The notes under the pieces are model-generated. The model did no database searches, was not told the DNA's origin, and was given only the letters and a program-made list of their open reading frames with translations. 64,000 bases of DNA from Streptomyces paradoxus (GTDB lineage Bacteria; Actinomycetota; Actinomycetes; Streptomycetales; Streptomycetaceae), in assembly GCF_014202475.1 (NCBI RefSeq), contig NZ_JACHGV010000007.1, positions 62,001-126,000 on the forward strand, read 5' to 3'. Positions 7,043 to 15,240 of this stretch are shown piece by piece. Each line of letters starts with the position of its first letter. The first letter of the stretch is position 1. The position numbers and the translations under genes are program-made.

Positions 7043-8703
7043 GGCCGTGCGTCCTCCGTTTCGCTGGCCGGGTCCCGGTCCGGGAGCAGGCCCTGGCGTC
7101 GGGCCGTCGCGGCGAGCGTACGGTGTCCGGACTGTTCGGCGAGCACGACCCGCTCCTGGGGCAGAGCCCGCTGCCACCATTCACCGGCGGCGGCGTCGGC
7201 CGTGGCGCGCAGCTCGGCCAGCGCGGCGGCCAGGCCGCGGCGGGCGGATTGCAGGGCAGCGGTGCCGGGGTCCGGCTCGGCCAGGAGGCGGGCGGCGTGC
7301 TCGCGGGCCCGGTCCGCGGCGGTCAGCGCGCGTTCGACGCGGTCGCCCGTACGCCGGTCGGTGACGGCCAGGGCGGCGGCGAACCCGACCAGCGCGCCGA
7401 CGACGGTGTCCACGACCCGCTCGGTCATCAGCGCCCCGGGCTCCTGGTGCCCGGCGAACTCCGTGATGAGCAGGGCCATGGGCGTCACACAGACGCTGCC
7501 GAGCCAGTAGTTGCGGCTGATCAGCACCTCCGCGCCGAAGCTGAAGGCGAGGCAGCACAGCACGAGTGCCACCGGCCCCAGGTGCGCGAGCGGCACGACG
7601 GCCAGGAAGACGAGCACGCCGACGACGTTGCCCACCACCCGCTGGACGGTCCGGCTCCAGGTCAGCGCGAGGTTCGCCTGGTAGAGCGAGGCAGCGGTGA
7701 CCAGCGCCCAGTAGGGGCGGCCGATCCCGAGGGCCAGCGAGGCGTAGCCGGCCAGCGCGCAGCCGAGGGCGGTACGCACGGCGAGCGGGGTCAGCGGGCC
7801 GATCCGCGCCCAGAGGGGCCGGGCCGCGTCCACTCCGAGCAGCTCGTCGGCGGCCGCGTCCGGCATTCCGGCCCGCGGGACGGGCCCGGTGCCGCGCAGC
7901 GAGCCCGCCCACGCGCGCAGCCGCCCCGCGTCCGCCTCCGCCGGCGCCGCGAGGGCGACCTCGGCGCGGACCACGAGCCGTTCGAGGCCCCTCCTGGTCC
8001 GGGAAGGGGCGCTGGTGGACAGCAGCGACTGCCAGGCGGCCTGCACCGCGGCATAGCCGGCGGCGCGGGCCCGGGCATGGCCCTCGCCGGTGCCGCCGGT
8101 GTCGGCGTACCCGGCGGCGGCCTTCAGGGCGGCGGCGGTGGCGCGGCGCTCCGGTCCGTGCGGCCGGACGAGCGCGGGTGCCATGCAGACGAGCCAGGCC
8201 CAGGCCCCCGTCGCGGCGGTCAGGGCCAGATGGCCGGGCACCTGGCCGAGGGTCTGCGGCGCGAACAGGGAGGCGGAGCTGACGAAGGTGAGCACGACAT
8301 TGCCGGGCGGGCCGACCCGGGTGGCGTCGCACAGCACCTTCTGCGCGGCGGCCAGCAGCGCGCCGACGGTGACCAGGACGACGGCGCTGCCGGTGAGCGA
8401 GGCCGCGACCAGGGCCACGGCGACTCCGCCCAGCATGCCCAGCACCACCCACGCGAGGACGCCGGCCCGGGCGGCGTACGGACGGTTGTGGGCGTACAGC
8501 GCGCACAGGGATCCGGCCATCGCGTACATCACGAGGTCGGGCCGGCCGAGCGCCGACAGGGTGAGGGCGGGCGGAGCGATCGAGGCGACGACACTCAGCG
8601 CGGGCTTGAACCAGATCTCCGAGGGCCTGCCGAGGCGCAGCACCCCCGCCAGCGGGAAGCACCGGGCGGGTGGGGTGGCGGAGGCGGGTGTAGCACTGCT
8701 CAT
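7039..8703 (-). CDS. FUSC-family membrane protein (aromatic-acid exporter type)
   Basis: A 554-residue integral membrane protein with two blocks of transmembrane helices: roughly residues 35-190 (including PALSVVASIAPPALTL and GVLAWVVLGMLGGVAVALVAA) and 295-440 (including YWALVTAASLYQANLALTWSRTVQRVVGNVVGVLVF). The blocks are separated by a soluble helical segment, with a cytoplasmic C-terminus. The second block matches FUSC_2-like fusaric-acid/aromatic-acid efflux proteins. The ATG at 8703 has AAGG 8 nt upstream. Operon with the MarR gene via a 4-nt overlap. A second, dissimilar FUSC protein lies at 34.7-36.2 kb. Confidence 0.78.
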   Translation of the reverse strand: MSSATPASATPPARCFPLAGVLRLGRPSEIWFKPALSVVASIAPPALTLSALGRPDLVMYAMAGSLCALYAHNRPYAARAGVLAWVVLGMLGGVAVALVAASLTGSAVVLVTVGALLAAAQKVLCDATRVGPPGNVVLTFVSSASLFAPQTLGQVPGHLALTAATGAWAWLVCMAPALVRPHGPERRATAAALKAAAGYADTGGTGEGHARARAAGYAAVQAAWQSLLSTSAPSRTRRGLERLVVRAEVALAAPAEADAGRLRAWAGSLRGTGPVPRAGMPDAAADELLGVDAARPLWARIGPLTPLAVRTALGCALAGYASLALGIGRPYWALVTAASLYQANLALTWSRTVQRVVGNVVGVLVFLAVVPLAHLGPVALVLCCLAFSFGAEVLISRNYWLGSVCVTPMALLITEFAGHQEPGALMTERVVDTVVGALVGFAAALAVTDRRTGDRVERALTAADRAREHAARLLAEPDPGTAALQSARRGLAAALAELRATADAAAGEWWQRALPQERVVLAEQSGHRTLAATARRQGLLPDRDPASETEDARP

Positions 8704-8723
8704 GAGGACAACCTTAACAGGTG

Positions 8724-8737
8724 TTTTACTCGTAAAA
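8724..8737. promoter_or_regulatory. Palindromic MarR-type operator
   Basis: TTTTAC and GTAAAA arms around a central TC form a perfect 14-bp palindrome 20 bp upstream of the FUSC start. A/T-rich dyads of this size are typical MarR sites and are conspicuous in this G/C-rich DNA. The MarR encoded at the end of the same operon is the obvious candidate to bind it. Confidence 0.6.
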
Positions 8738-8852
8738 GATATCTCCTCACCTGGTGCGCTCCGCCGAATGCTCCCCGTGTACACCCTTGCGCTCGCGTGC
8801 GCGCCGCGTGGCCCGGGCATCGAATGACCGAATGCCGAAGGGGGAGGTGCGC

Positions 8853-9401
8853 GTGCACGGACCGGCTTCGTCCGGCTGGCTGCTGGTGGCGCTCTGCGCG
8901 GCGACCGGCACCTACTGCCTGGCGCGGATGCGCAGCGGCACCGAGGGGCAGCGCCTCGCCGCCGGCGGCGAGGCGCTGATGGGTTTCGGGATGGCCGCGA
9001 TGGCCGTGCCGCCGGCGGTGTTCACCCCGCCTTCGTGGGCCTGGCCCGTTTACGCGGCGGTGTTCGCGGCGGCGGGCGTTCACGCGCTGTGGGCGGCGCG
9101 GTCCGGCGCGCATCACCTCCACCACCTGGTGGGCGCCGGGGCGATGGTCTACATGTCCGTCGTCATGGCCGGCTCGCCCGCGCACGCGCACGGTGCGGGC
9201 GGATCGGGAGTCCCGCTCCTGACCGGGGCGCTGCTGCTCTACTTCGCCGGTTACGTACTGCTGACCGGCGTCCGCCTGGTGCCGGTCGCCGCCGTGGCCG
9301 GGGGCGGCGGTCCCGGCGGGTGGGGTGACCGGCCGGAACTGGCGCGGGCCTGCCGGCTGTCCATGGGGATCGCGATGGTGGCGATGCTGCTGACGCTCTG
9401 A
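8853..9401 (+). CDS. Small multi-pass membrane protein (DUF5134-like)
   Basis: A 182-residue protein with about five or six hydrophobic helices, including WLLVALCAATGTYCLAR, GFGMAAMAVPPAVF, YAAVFAAAGVHALW, LLTGALLLYFAGYVLL and SMGIAMVAMLLTL. A His-rich loop HHLHHLVGAG and an HAHGAGG loop could bind metal. It resembles the DUF5134 family. The GTG at 8853 is chosen because GGGGAGG stands 5 nt upstream; an ATG at 8832 is possible. The following gene encodes an M56 peptidase 98 nt downstream on the same strand. Function unknown. Confidence 0.65.
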   Translation: MHGPASSGWLLVALCAATGTYCLARMRSGTEGQRLAAGGEALMGFGMAAMAVPPAVFTPPSWAWPVYAAVFAAAGVHALWAARSGAHHLHHLVGAGAMVYMSVVMAGSPAHAHGAGGSGVPLLTGALLLYFAGYVLLTGVRLVPVAAVAGGGGPGGWGDRPELARACRLSMGIAMVAMLLTL

Positions 9402-9499
9402 GCGGGAGCGGTCCGGTACGCCCAACGGATGCGTTGCCTGCGTCACTTCGACGCCACATGTCGTACCCCGGAGCGTGGCCGCGCTCATAGGCTGCCCTC

Positions 9500-10435
9500 A
9501 TGATGCTCACCGCCGCGCTGTTGCTGCTCGGCGCCCTGACCGCCGTCGTCGCCCCCCGGTTGCTCGCCCGGGCGGACTGGCCCGACCGTGAGCCGGTGGT
9601 GGCGCTGTGGGTGTGGCAGTGCGTCGTGGCGACCGTCCTCGTGTGCTGCGCGCTGTCGATGACGCTCAGCGCGGCCGCGGCCTGGCGCGCGGTCGGCGGG
9701 CACCTCTTCGCGACGGCCCCGCGCGCGGTCGTCGAGGCCTACGTCCTCGGCACGGCGGGCCCCTGGGCGGCGACCACCGCCCTCGCGCTGGCCGGCGGCG
9801 GGCTGTGGAGCGCGGCGATGCTGCTCCGCGAGATCGGCCGGGCCCGTGCCCGGCACCGCCGCCGGCGCGCCGATCTGCTGGTGCGGGCTCCGCTGCTGCC
9901 GGGCGAGGTCGCCGTCTCGGGCCGGCTCGTCGTCCTGGAGAGCGAGCAGCCGGACGCCTGGTGGCAGCCCGGCACTCCCCCGCAACTGGTCGTCACCACG
10001 GCCGCGTTGCGGCGGCTGAAGGGCCGCCGGCTGGACGCCGTGCTCGCCCACGAGCAAGGCCACGCCCGGGCCCGGCACGACTGGCTGCTGAACTGCTCCT
10101 CGGCCCTGGCCGGCGGGTTTCCGCAGGTTCCGGTGTTCGCCGCGTTCCGGGACGAGATGCACCGCCTGGTCGAACTCGCCGCCGACGACACGGCGTCGCG
10201 TCGCTTCGGCCGTCTGACCACCGCCCTGGCCCTGGTCGAACTGAACGAGCACCGTGGGGTGTTCGGGCCCTGCCCGACGCCGCAGGCCCATGTCCCGGCC
10301 CGCGTGCACCGGTTGCTCACGCCGCCGGACCGGCTGACCGCGGCCCGGCGCCTGCGGCTGACGGCGGCGGCAGCGCTGGTGCCGGTGGTGCCGGTGCTGG
10401 TGGCGTTCGTACCGGGGTTGCGGGCGCTGGGATGA
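9500..10435 (+). CDS. M56-family membrane metallopeptidase (BlaR1-like protease domain)
   Basis: A 311-residue membrane protein with N-terminal helices (AALLLLGALTAVVAPRLL, VWQCVVATVLVCCALSMTL, ATTALALAGGGLWSAAML) and a cytoplasmic zinc protease site, VLAHEQGHARARHDWL, with HExxH at about residues 184-188 and a downstream VELAADD that supplies the third ligand. It matches BlaR1/MecR1-type peptidases but lacks a sensor domain. The BlaI-type repressor that usually accompanies these genes is not adjacent. No Shine-Dalgarno is seen; TAGGCT (9488-9493) lies 6 nt before the ATG, suggesting a leaderless transcript. Confidence 0.82.
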   Translation: MMLTAALLLLGALTAVVAPRLLARADWPDREPVVALWVWQCVVATVLVCCALSMTLSAAAAWRAVGGHLFATAPRAVVEAYVLGTAGPWAATTALALAGGGLWSAAMLLREIGRARARHRRRRADLLVRAPLLPGEVAVSGRLVVLESEQPDAWWQPGTPPQLVVTTAALRRLKGRRLDAVLAHEQGHARARHDWLLNCSSALAGGFPQVPVFAAFRDEMHRLVELAADDTASRRFGRLTTALALVELNEHRGVFGPCPTPQAHVPARVHRLLTPPDRLTAARRLRLTAAAALVPVVPVLVAFVPGLRALG

Positions 10436-10580
10436 CCGCCAGGGCCGCCGCGAGCGGTCTCGGACGGGTCGTGTGCCCAAGCCGGGTTCGGCGGCCCTCG
10501 ATGGCCGAAGCGGGCCGCCCGAGAGCCGAAGATCATCGCCGTACTGGATCCGGACCCCCCGGTTCGGCGAGGATCGCTGT

Positions 10581-11297
10581 ATGCACACCTCGTCCGTCGA
10601 CTCCCCGCCCCGTCCGGAGCACCGCACTGCTGCCCGCCTCACCGGCGTCCTGGCCGTGTGCTCGGTACTGCTGCTGACCTTCGTCGCGGCCAGATGGAGC
10701 CCGTTGATCGGCCTGGACGGGGACATCTCCGGCACCACCCACCGCTGGGCGGTCGACGAGCCGGTCCTCACGCAGACGTGCCGCATCCTCACGGACTGGG
10801 TGTGGGATCCATGGACGATGCGGCTGCTGTGCGCGGCTGTCGTCGTGTGGCTGGTGGCGCGGCGGGCGGCGCGCTGGACGGCGTTGTGGCTGGCGCTGGC
10901 CGTCGCCCTGGGCACCGTGCTGCAGCAGGGCATCAAGGCCGCGGTGGACCGCCCCCGTCCCGTGTGGCCCGACCCGGTCGACTCGGCCCACTACTCGGCG
11001 TTCCCTTCAGGTCACGCCATGACCGCCACGGTGGTGTGCGGCCTGCTGTTGTGGCTCCTGCACCGGCACGGCGTCGGCCGGGCGGTGTGGCGTACGGCCG
11101 TGGCCGTGGCGGTCGTCTCCGTGGTCGGGGTCGGGCTGACGCGGATCTGGCTCGGGGTCCACTGGCCGTCGGACGTGGTGGGCGGCTGGCTGCTGGGGAC
11201 GACCGTGGTGGCCCTGGCGGTGTGGGTGCACGGTCGCCGGCACCCTCGACTCGGCAGCGACCACCGTTCTCCCAGCGAGGCCGGCACGCCCTCGTAG
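10581..11297 (+). CDS. PAP2-family membrane phosphatase
   Basis: A 238-residue membrane phosphatase with about six helices. The three PAP2 signatures are in order: KAAVDRPRP (motif 1), FPSGHAM (motif 2 with the catalytic His) and TRIWLGVHWPSD (motif 3 with the nucleophilic His and Asp). The family dephosphorylates phosphatidic acid, undecaprenyl pyrophosphate or related lipids. GAGG about 8 nt before the ATG supports the start; an upstream in-frame start at 10473 has no support. The TAG stop overlaps the likely -10 of the following HAD gene. Confidence 0.85.
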   Translation: MHTSSVDSPPRPEHRTAARLTGVLAVCSVLLLTFVAARWSPLIGLDGDISGTTHRWAVDEPVLTQTCRILTDWVWDPWTMRLLCAAVVVWLVARRAARWTALWLALAVALGTVLQQGIKAAVDRPRPVWPDPVDSAHYSAFPSGHAMTATVVCGLLLWLLHRHGVGRAVWRTAVAVAVVSVVGVGLTRIWLGVHWPSDVVGGWLLGTTVVALAVWVHGRRHPRLGSDHRSPSEAGTPS

Positions 11298-11306
11298 GAT
11301 CGCCGC

Positions 11307-11996
11307 ATGACGGCCGTGCTCTTCGACTTCTCCGGCACCCTCTTCCGTGTCGAGTCCACCGACTCCTGGCTTCGTGGCGCCCTGGCCGGGGCCGATGTCC
11401 GGCTCACGGAGGCCGAGTTGGCCTCCGCGGCGCTGGCGCTGGAGGCGGTCGGCGCGCTGCCCGGCGGCGGTGACCCCGCGCGGGTGCCGGAGGAACTGGC
11501 CGACGCCTGGCCCGTCCGGGACCGGAGTGCCGAACTGCACCGGGCCGCCTACACCGGTCTCGCCCGGCAGGTCCCGCTGCCCGACCCCGCACTGCACGAC
11601 GCGCTGTACGAACGCCACATGACCCCGGACGCCTGGGCCCCGTACCCGGACGCCGTCGAGGTGCTGAGCGCGTTGCGGGAGCGGGGCATTCCCGTCGGGG
11701 TGGTCAGCAACATCGGCTGGGACCTGCGGCCGGTCTTCCGCGCGCACGGGCTGGATCGCTACGTCGACACGTATGTCCTGTCGTTCGAGCACGGCATCCA
11801 GAAGCCCGACCCGCGGCTGTTCGCCGCCGCCTGCGAGGCACTCGGCGCCGAACCGGGCAGGACCCTCATGGTCGGCGACGACCGCCGGGCGGACGGCGGC
11901 GCCACCGCTCTGGGATGCAAGGTGCACTTCGTGGACCACCTGCCGGCGGCCGACCGGCCGGACGGGCTGCGGCCGGTCCTGGATCTGGTGAGCTGA
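11307..11996 (+). CDS. HAD-superfamily hydrolase with DxSGT motif
   Basis: A 229-residue haloacid dehalogenase-like protein with an alpha-helical cap. Motif I is VLFDFSGTLF: Asp7 is the nucleophile, but the usual second Asp is Ser9. Motif II lies in GVVSNIGWDL, the Lys in HGIQKPDPRLF and motif IV in LMVGDDRRADGGA. Losing the acid/base Asp is known in dehalogenase-type or non-canonical HAD proteins, so a normal phosphatase role is doubtful. No Shine-Dalgarno; TAGGAT at 11295-11300 sits 6 nt before the ATG, pointing to a leaderless message. Confidence 0.8.
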   Translation: MTAVLFDFSGTLFRVESTDSWLRGALAGADVRLTEAELASAALALEAVGALPGGGDPARVPEELADAWPVRDRSAELHRAAYTGLARQVPLPDPALHDALYERHMTPDAWAPYPDAVEVLSALRERGIPVGVVSNIGWDLRPVFRAHGLDRYVDTYVLSFEHGIQKPDPRLFAAACEALGAEPGRTLMVGDDRRADGGATALGCKVHFVDHLPAADRPDGLRPVLDLVS

Positions 11997-12006
11997 GCCG
12001 GGCACG

Positions 12007-12023
12007 CCGCCTCGGCGAGGCGG
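12007..12023 (+). terminator. Hairpin after the HAD gene
   Basis: CCGCCTCG and CGAGGCGG arms around a single G form a compact stem 11 nt after the HAD stop. No T-run follows, as often in streptomycetes; termination is inferred. Confidence 0.4.
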
Positions 12024-12153
12024 ACCGGAGGGCAAGTAGCCCGAGGCCACCATCGGATCCGCATGCTCGCCCGCCTCGGACGATCCCCCGTGTCGCCCGA
12101 GGCAGACGGCATCGCCAGCCCAGACCTGACAGGCCGTGGCCGGACGCTCCGAG

Positions 12154-12177
12154 TATAGTTGGCTGGCAGCCAGTCAA
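12154..12177 (+). promoter_or_regulatory. TATAGT -10 overlapping a TetR-type operator
   Basis: TATAGT (12154-12159) is followed directly by a 9-1-9 dyad at 12159-12177: TTGGCTGGC, A, GCCAGTCAA, with one mismatch between arms. The site covers the likely transcription start and ends 15 nt before the TetR start codon, so it fits autorepression by that regulator. Confidence 0.6.
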
Positions 12178-12192
12178 CACAGGAGTTACCGC

Positions 12193-12879
12193 ATGTCTCC
12201 GCGTAGCGCCTCGGTCAATGAAGAGTTGCGGCGGCGCTCCCGGGAGCGGCTCCTGCAGGCCGCGGTCGAGCTGGTGAGTGAGCGCGGTTACGACGCGACC
12301 ACGCTCGGCGACATCGCGGACCGGGCGGGTTCGGCCCGCGGTCTGGTGTCGTACTACTTCCCCGGCAAGCGCCAGCTGGTGCAGTCCGCCGTGCACCGGC
12401 TGATGCACCGCACGCTGGAGGAGGCGCTGGAGCGCGAGCCGTGCACCGAGGACGGCCGGGAGCGGATGGCCCGGGCCATCGACGCGATCCTGGGCCTGGC
12501 CAGGGACCGGCCGGTGCTGATGCGCCAGCACATGGCGGGGATCCTGCAGGCCGAGGGCTTCATGCAGTGCCCGGAGCAGCGGCGGCTGGCCGAGCTGCTG
12601 CGGGACACCATGGCCCGGCACGGCTCGCCCGACGTCGACAGCGACTACCCGATGATGCGCGCCCTGCTGATGGGCGCCGTGTACGCGGCCCTGGTGCCGG
12701 GGGTGCCGATGCCGGTGCCGGTGCTGCGCGCCGAGCTGTTCAAGCGCTACCGGCTCGACTGGGAGCTGGGCCTCCCGCCGGAGACCGGAGCCTGCGGCGG
12801 GAGGGGCGACAAGGATCTGTCGCGGTTCTTCGCGACCGGGGCCGCACCGGAGTGCGACCCGCGGGGTCAGTCGAAGTAG
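12193..12879 (+). CDS. TetR/AcrR-family transcriptional regulator
   Basis: A 228-residue repressor. The N-terminal TetR DNA-binding domain, about residues 12-58, is clear: RERLLQAAVELVSERGYDATTLGDIADRAGSARGLVSYYFPGKRQL. The remaining helical domain would bind ligand and dimerise; the last 30 residues are a polar tail. AGGAG at 12181-12185 supports the ATG at 12193. The dyad immediately upstream suggests autoregulation. No transporter or enzyme is divergently placed, so the regulated target is unknown. The 3' end overlaps the convergent LVIVD gene by 13 nt. Confidence 0.87.
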   Translation: MSPRSASVNEELRRRSRERLLQAAVELVSERGYDATTLGDIADRAGSARGLVSYYFPGKRQLVQSAVHRLMHRTLEEALEREPCTEDGRERMARAIDAILGLARDRPVLMRQHMAGILQAEGFMQCPEQRRLAELLRDTMARHGSPDVDSDYPMMRALLMGAVYAALVPGVPMPVPVLRAELFKRYRLDWELGLPPETGACGGRGDKDLSRFFATGAAPECDPRGQSK

Positions 12880-14369
12880 TCCGGCTGGGTCTGGACGTTG
12901 AGCTCACGCTGGTGGACCCAGCGTGCCGGGTTCGTACGCCGGTCGTCGATCTTCAGGACGTCGAAGCCCCGGGCGTACTCGTTCGAGTAGATGTAGCCGT
13001 TGTAGTAGTACGCCGACCACGAGCCGCCCGACTTGATCGTGTCGGTGGTCAGCGGGCCGCGGTCGAAGTAGGCGATCTCCTTGGGATCGGCCGAGTCCGT
13101 GAAGTCCCAGACGGAGACGCCGCCCTGGTACCAGGCCTGGACCATGATGTCCTTGCCCTTGACCGGGATCAGCGAGCCGTTGTGGGCGACGCAGTTCTCG
13201 GTGTCCGCCTGGTGGCGGGGGATCTTGAAGTAGCTGCGGAAGACGAGCTTGCGCTTGTCGCCCTTGCCGACGATGTCGTAGATGCCGTCGGCGCCGCGGT
13301 CCGGGCCGATCTCCGCGTTGCAGGTGGCCGCGCCGCCGCCGCCCAGCTCGTCGGTGTAGACGACCTTGTTCGCCTTCTGGTTGAAGGTCGCCGAATGCCA
13401 GAACGCGAAGTTCACGTTGTCCTGCACGCGGTCGATGACCTTCGGGCGTTCCGGGTCCTTGATGGAGAACAGGATCCCGTCGCCCATGCAGGCGCCCGCG
13501 GCCAGGTCCTTCGACGGCAGCACGGTGATGTCGTGGCAGCCGGTGGTCTTGGACACGCCCGGGTTGGTGGGCCCGCCCGGGTTGCCGCCGCCGTCCGGCC
13601 CCTCACCGGGGAACAGCACGGGGAAGCCCACGACCGCGGCCTTCTCGGGGGCCTTGCGCGGCACCTTGATCACGGAGATGCCGTCGTGCGGCGGCTGGCA
13701 GTCGGGGTAGGCGGCGTTCGGCGAGTACGAGGAGACGTAGACGTAGACGTTGCGGCGCTCGGGCACCAGCGTGTGGGTGTGCGAGCCGCAGGCGGTCTCG
13801 ACGGCGGCGACGTACCTCGGGTTGCGCTTGTCGCTGATGTCGAAGACCTTCATGCCCTCCCACGAGGACTTCTCGGTCGCCGGCTGGGTGGTGCTGGAGC
13901 AACTGCTGTCGCTGCGCGAGGAGTCGGTGGACAGGAACAGCAGGTCACCGGAGACGGAGATGTCGTTCTGCGAGCCGGGGCACAGTACCTGGGCGACGGT
14001 CTTCGGCACCTTGGGATTGCTGATGTCGAAGATGCGGAAGCCGTCGTAGTTGCCCGCGAACGCGTACCTGCCCTGGAAGGCGAGGTCCGAGTTCGTGCCC
14101 TGCAGCACGTCCTTGGGGACGTGGGCCAGGTGCTGGATGTTGTCGGAGTGGACGATCTCGTCCTGGGCGGGTATCTCGCCGTTCTGGATGGCCTCACGGA
14201 CCTCGGCCTGGGCGCTCTTGGAAACCTTCTTCGGCGCGGGCGGCGCGTCCCCCGGGTCGGGGGTGGCCCCTGCCGGTGCCGCTGTGAGGAGCGCGGCCAG
14301 CAGCCCACCGGCGGCAGCCACGACTCCCAAGCGTCTGCGGCGTGTTCTGCGGTCGTTCAACAGGATCAC
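12867..14369 (-). CDS. Secreted LVIVD-repeat beta-propeller protein
   Basis: A 500-residue exported protein. A twin-arginine-like start (DRRTRRRRLGVVAAAGGLLAALLTAAPAGA) gives a signal peptide of about 35 residues. Propeller-like repeats of LVIVD type follow: GYDGFRIFDIS-like units such as YDGFRIFDISNPKVP, GMKVFDISDKRNP, VSVWDFTDSADP and GFDVLKIDDRRTNP. Several Cys residues may pair extracellularly. Function is unknown; such proteins are thought to be scaffolds or binders. The start is a GTG preceded by GGGAGG. It diverges from the DUF305 lipoprotein gene, a pairing that suggests a common extracellular role. Confidence 0.8.
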   Translation of the reverse strand: MILLNDRRTRRRRLGVVAAAGGLLAALLTAAPAGATPDPGDAPPAPKKVSKSAQAEVREAIQNGEIPAQDEIVHSDNIQHLAHVPKDVLQGTNSDLAFQGRYAFAGNYDGFRIFDISNPKVPKTVAQVLCPGSQNDISVSGDLLFLSTDSSRSDSSCSSTTQPATEKSSWEGMKVFDISDKRNPRYVAAVETACGSHTHTLVPERRNVYVYVSSYSPNAAYPDCQPPHDGISVIKVPRKAPEKAAVVGFPVLFPGEGPDGGGNPGGPTNPGVSKTTGCHDITVLPSKDLAAGACMGDGILFSIKDPERPKVIDRVQDNVNFAFWHSATFNQKANKVVYTDELGGGGAATCNAEIGPDRGADGIYDIVGKGDKRKLVFRSYFKIPRHQADTENCVAHNGSLIPVKGKDIMVQAWYQGGVSVWDFTDSADPKEIAYFDRGPLTTDTIKSGGSWSAYYYNGYIYSNEYARGFDVLKIDDRRTNPARWVHQRELNVQTQPDYFD

Positions 14370-14386
14370 TGTTTTCCTCCCTGGTT

Positions 14387-14404
14387 CCGTTCACTGCGGA
14401 ACGG
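14387..14404. promoter_or_regulatory. Inverted repeat upstream of the LVIVD gene
   Basis: CCGTTC and GAACGG arms with a 6-bp spacer lie 17 bp upstream of the LVIVD start codon. Possible operator or leader hairpin; no regulator is adjacent. Confidence 0.3.
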
Positions 14405-14559
14405 TTCACGCACCACGCAGTATCGTCTTCGCCATGCACATACCAACAGGGGGCAACAGAATCGCAATGAAGTTTCCCGATCAATGACCCGCGGAAGCGT
14501 GCCAGTACGCCGTCCGCAACACGAGGTGCGTCCCAACCCACCTGCCACAGGAGGTCGTT

Positions 14560-15210
14560 GTGCTCTTCCGCCGTGCGTCTCGGGCGTCCGCCGTCACGGG
14601 GCTGGCCGCCCTGGCCGTGCTCGCGGTCGGAGGCTGTGACTCCGGCCCGGACCGCAAGCAGGCCGCGGCGGACGGGCCCGCCGTGATCGCGCCGGGCGAG
14701 CCCGGCGAGGCGAACCGCACCCTGTCCGCCGAGGAGGCCGCCGACCGGCGTTCGGAGAACGACTCCCCCAACTCGGCCGACGTCTCCTACGTGCGCATGA
14801 TGATCGAGCACCACGCGCAGGCCCTGGTGATGACCGAACTCACCCCGCAGCGGGCCGAGTCGAAGGACGTGAAGCGGATCGCCGAGCGCATCGCGGCCGG
14901 CCAGAAGCCCGAGATCGAGGCCATGAAGGGCTGGCTGAAGTCGTACGGCAAGCCGCTCAAGGCCGAGCGGCACGAGCACGCCACGATGCCCGGCATGGCG
15001 ACACCGGCCCAGCTGAAGAAGCTCCGGGCGGCCGACGGGAAGGCCTTCGACCGGCTCTTCCTCGCCCTGATGACGACCCATCACCAGGGCGCGATCACCA
15101 TGGCCACGGACGTGAAGGGGCAGGGCAACAACATCCGCGTCGAGGAGATGGCCGACGAGGTGATCGCGCAGCAGACGAGCGAGATCACACGCATGCGGAA
15201 CATGCTCTGA
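14560..15210 (+). CDS. DUF305 lipoprotein
   Basis: A 216-residue predicted lipoprotein: a short basic start, hydrophobic stretch and lipobox ending LAVGGC, with Cys26 as the lipidation site. The mature part has the DUF305 signature twice: YVRMMIEHHAQALVMTEL and LFLALMTTHHQGAITMATD. The paired His-His and Met residues suggest copper or other metal binding, though this is unproven. AGGAGG at 14549-14554 supports the GTG at 14560. Divergent from the LVIVD-repeat protein gene. Confidence 0.83.
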   Translation: MLFRRASRASAVTGLAALAVLAVGGCDSGPDRKQAAADGPAVIAPGEPGEANRTLSAEEAADRRSENDSPNSADVSYVRMMIEHHAQALVMTELTPQRAESKDVKRIAERIAAGQKPEIEAMKGWLKSYGKPLKAERHEHATMPGMATPAQLKKLRAADGKAFDRLFLALMTTHHQGAITMATDVKGQGNNIRVEEMADEVIAQQTSEITRMRNML

Positions 15211-15240
15211 GCGCGCCCGAGGGCGGGGTTCCCGTCGCGG

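Noticed and set aside
7021..8979. A plus-strand frame of 652 codons opposite MarR and FUSC
   Set aside because: Antisense shadow rich in Gly/Gln/Arg; no membrane or domain signal, whereas the minus strand encodes helices with hydrophobic periodicity.
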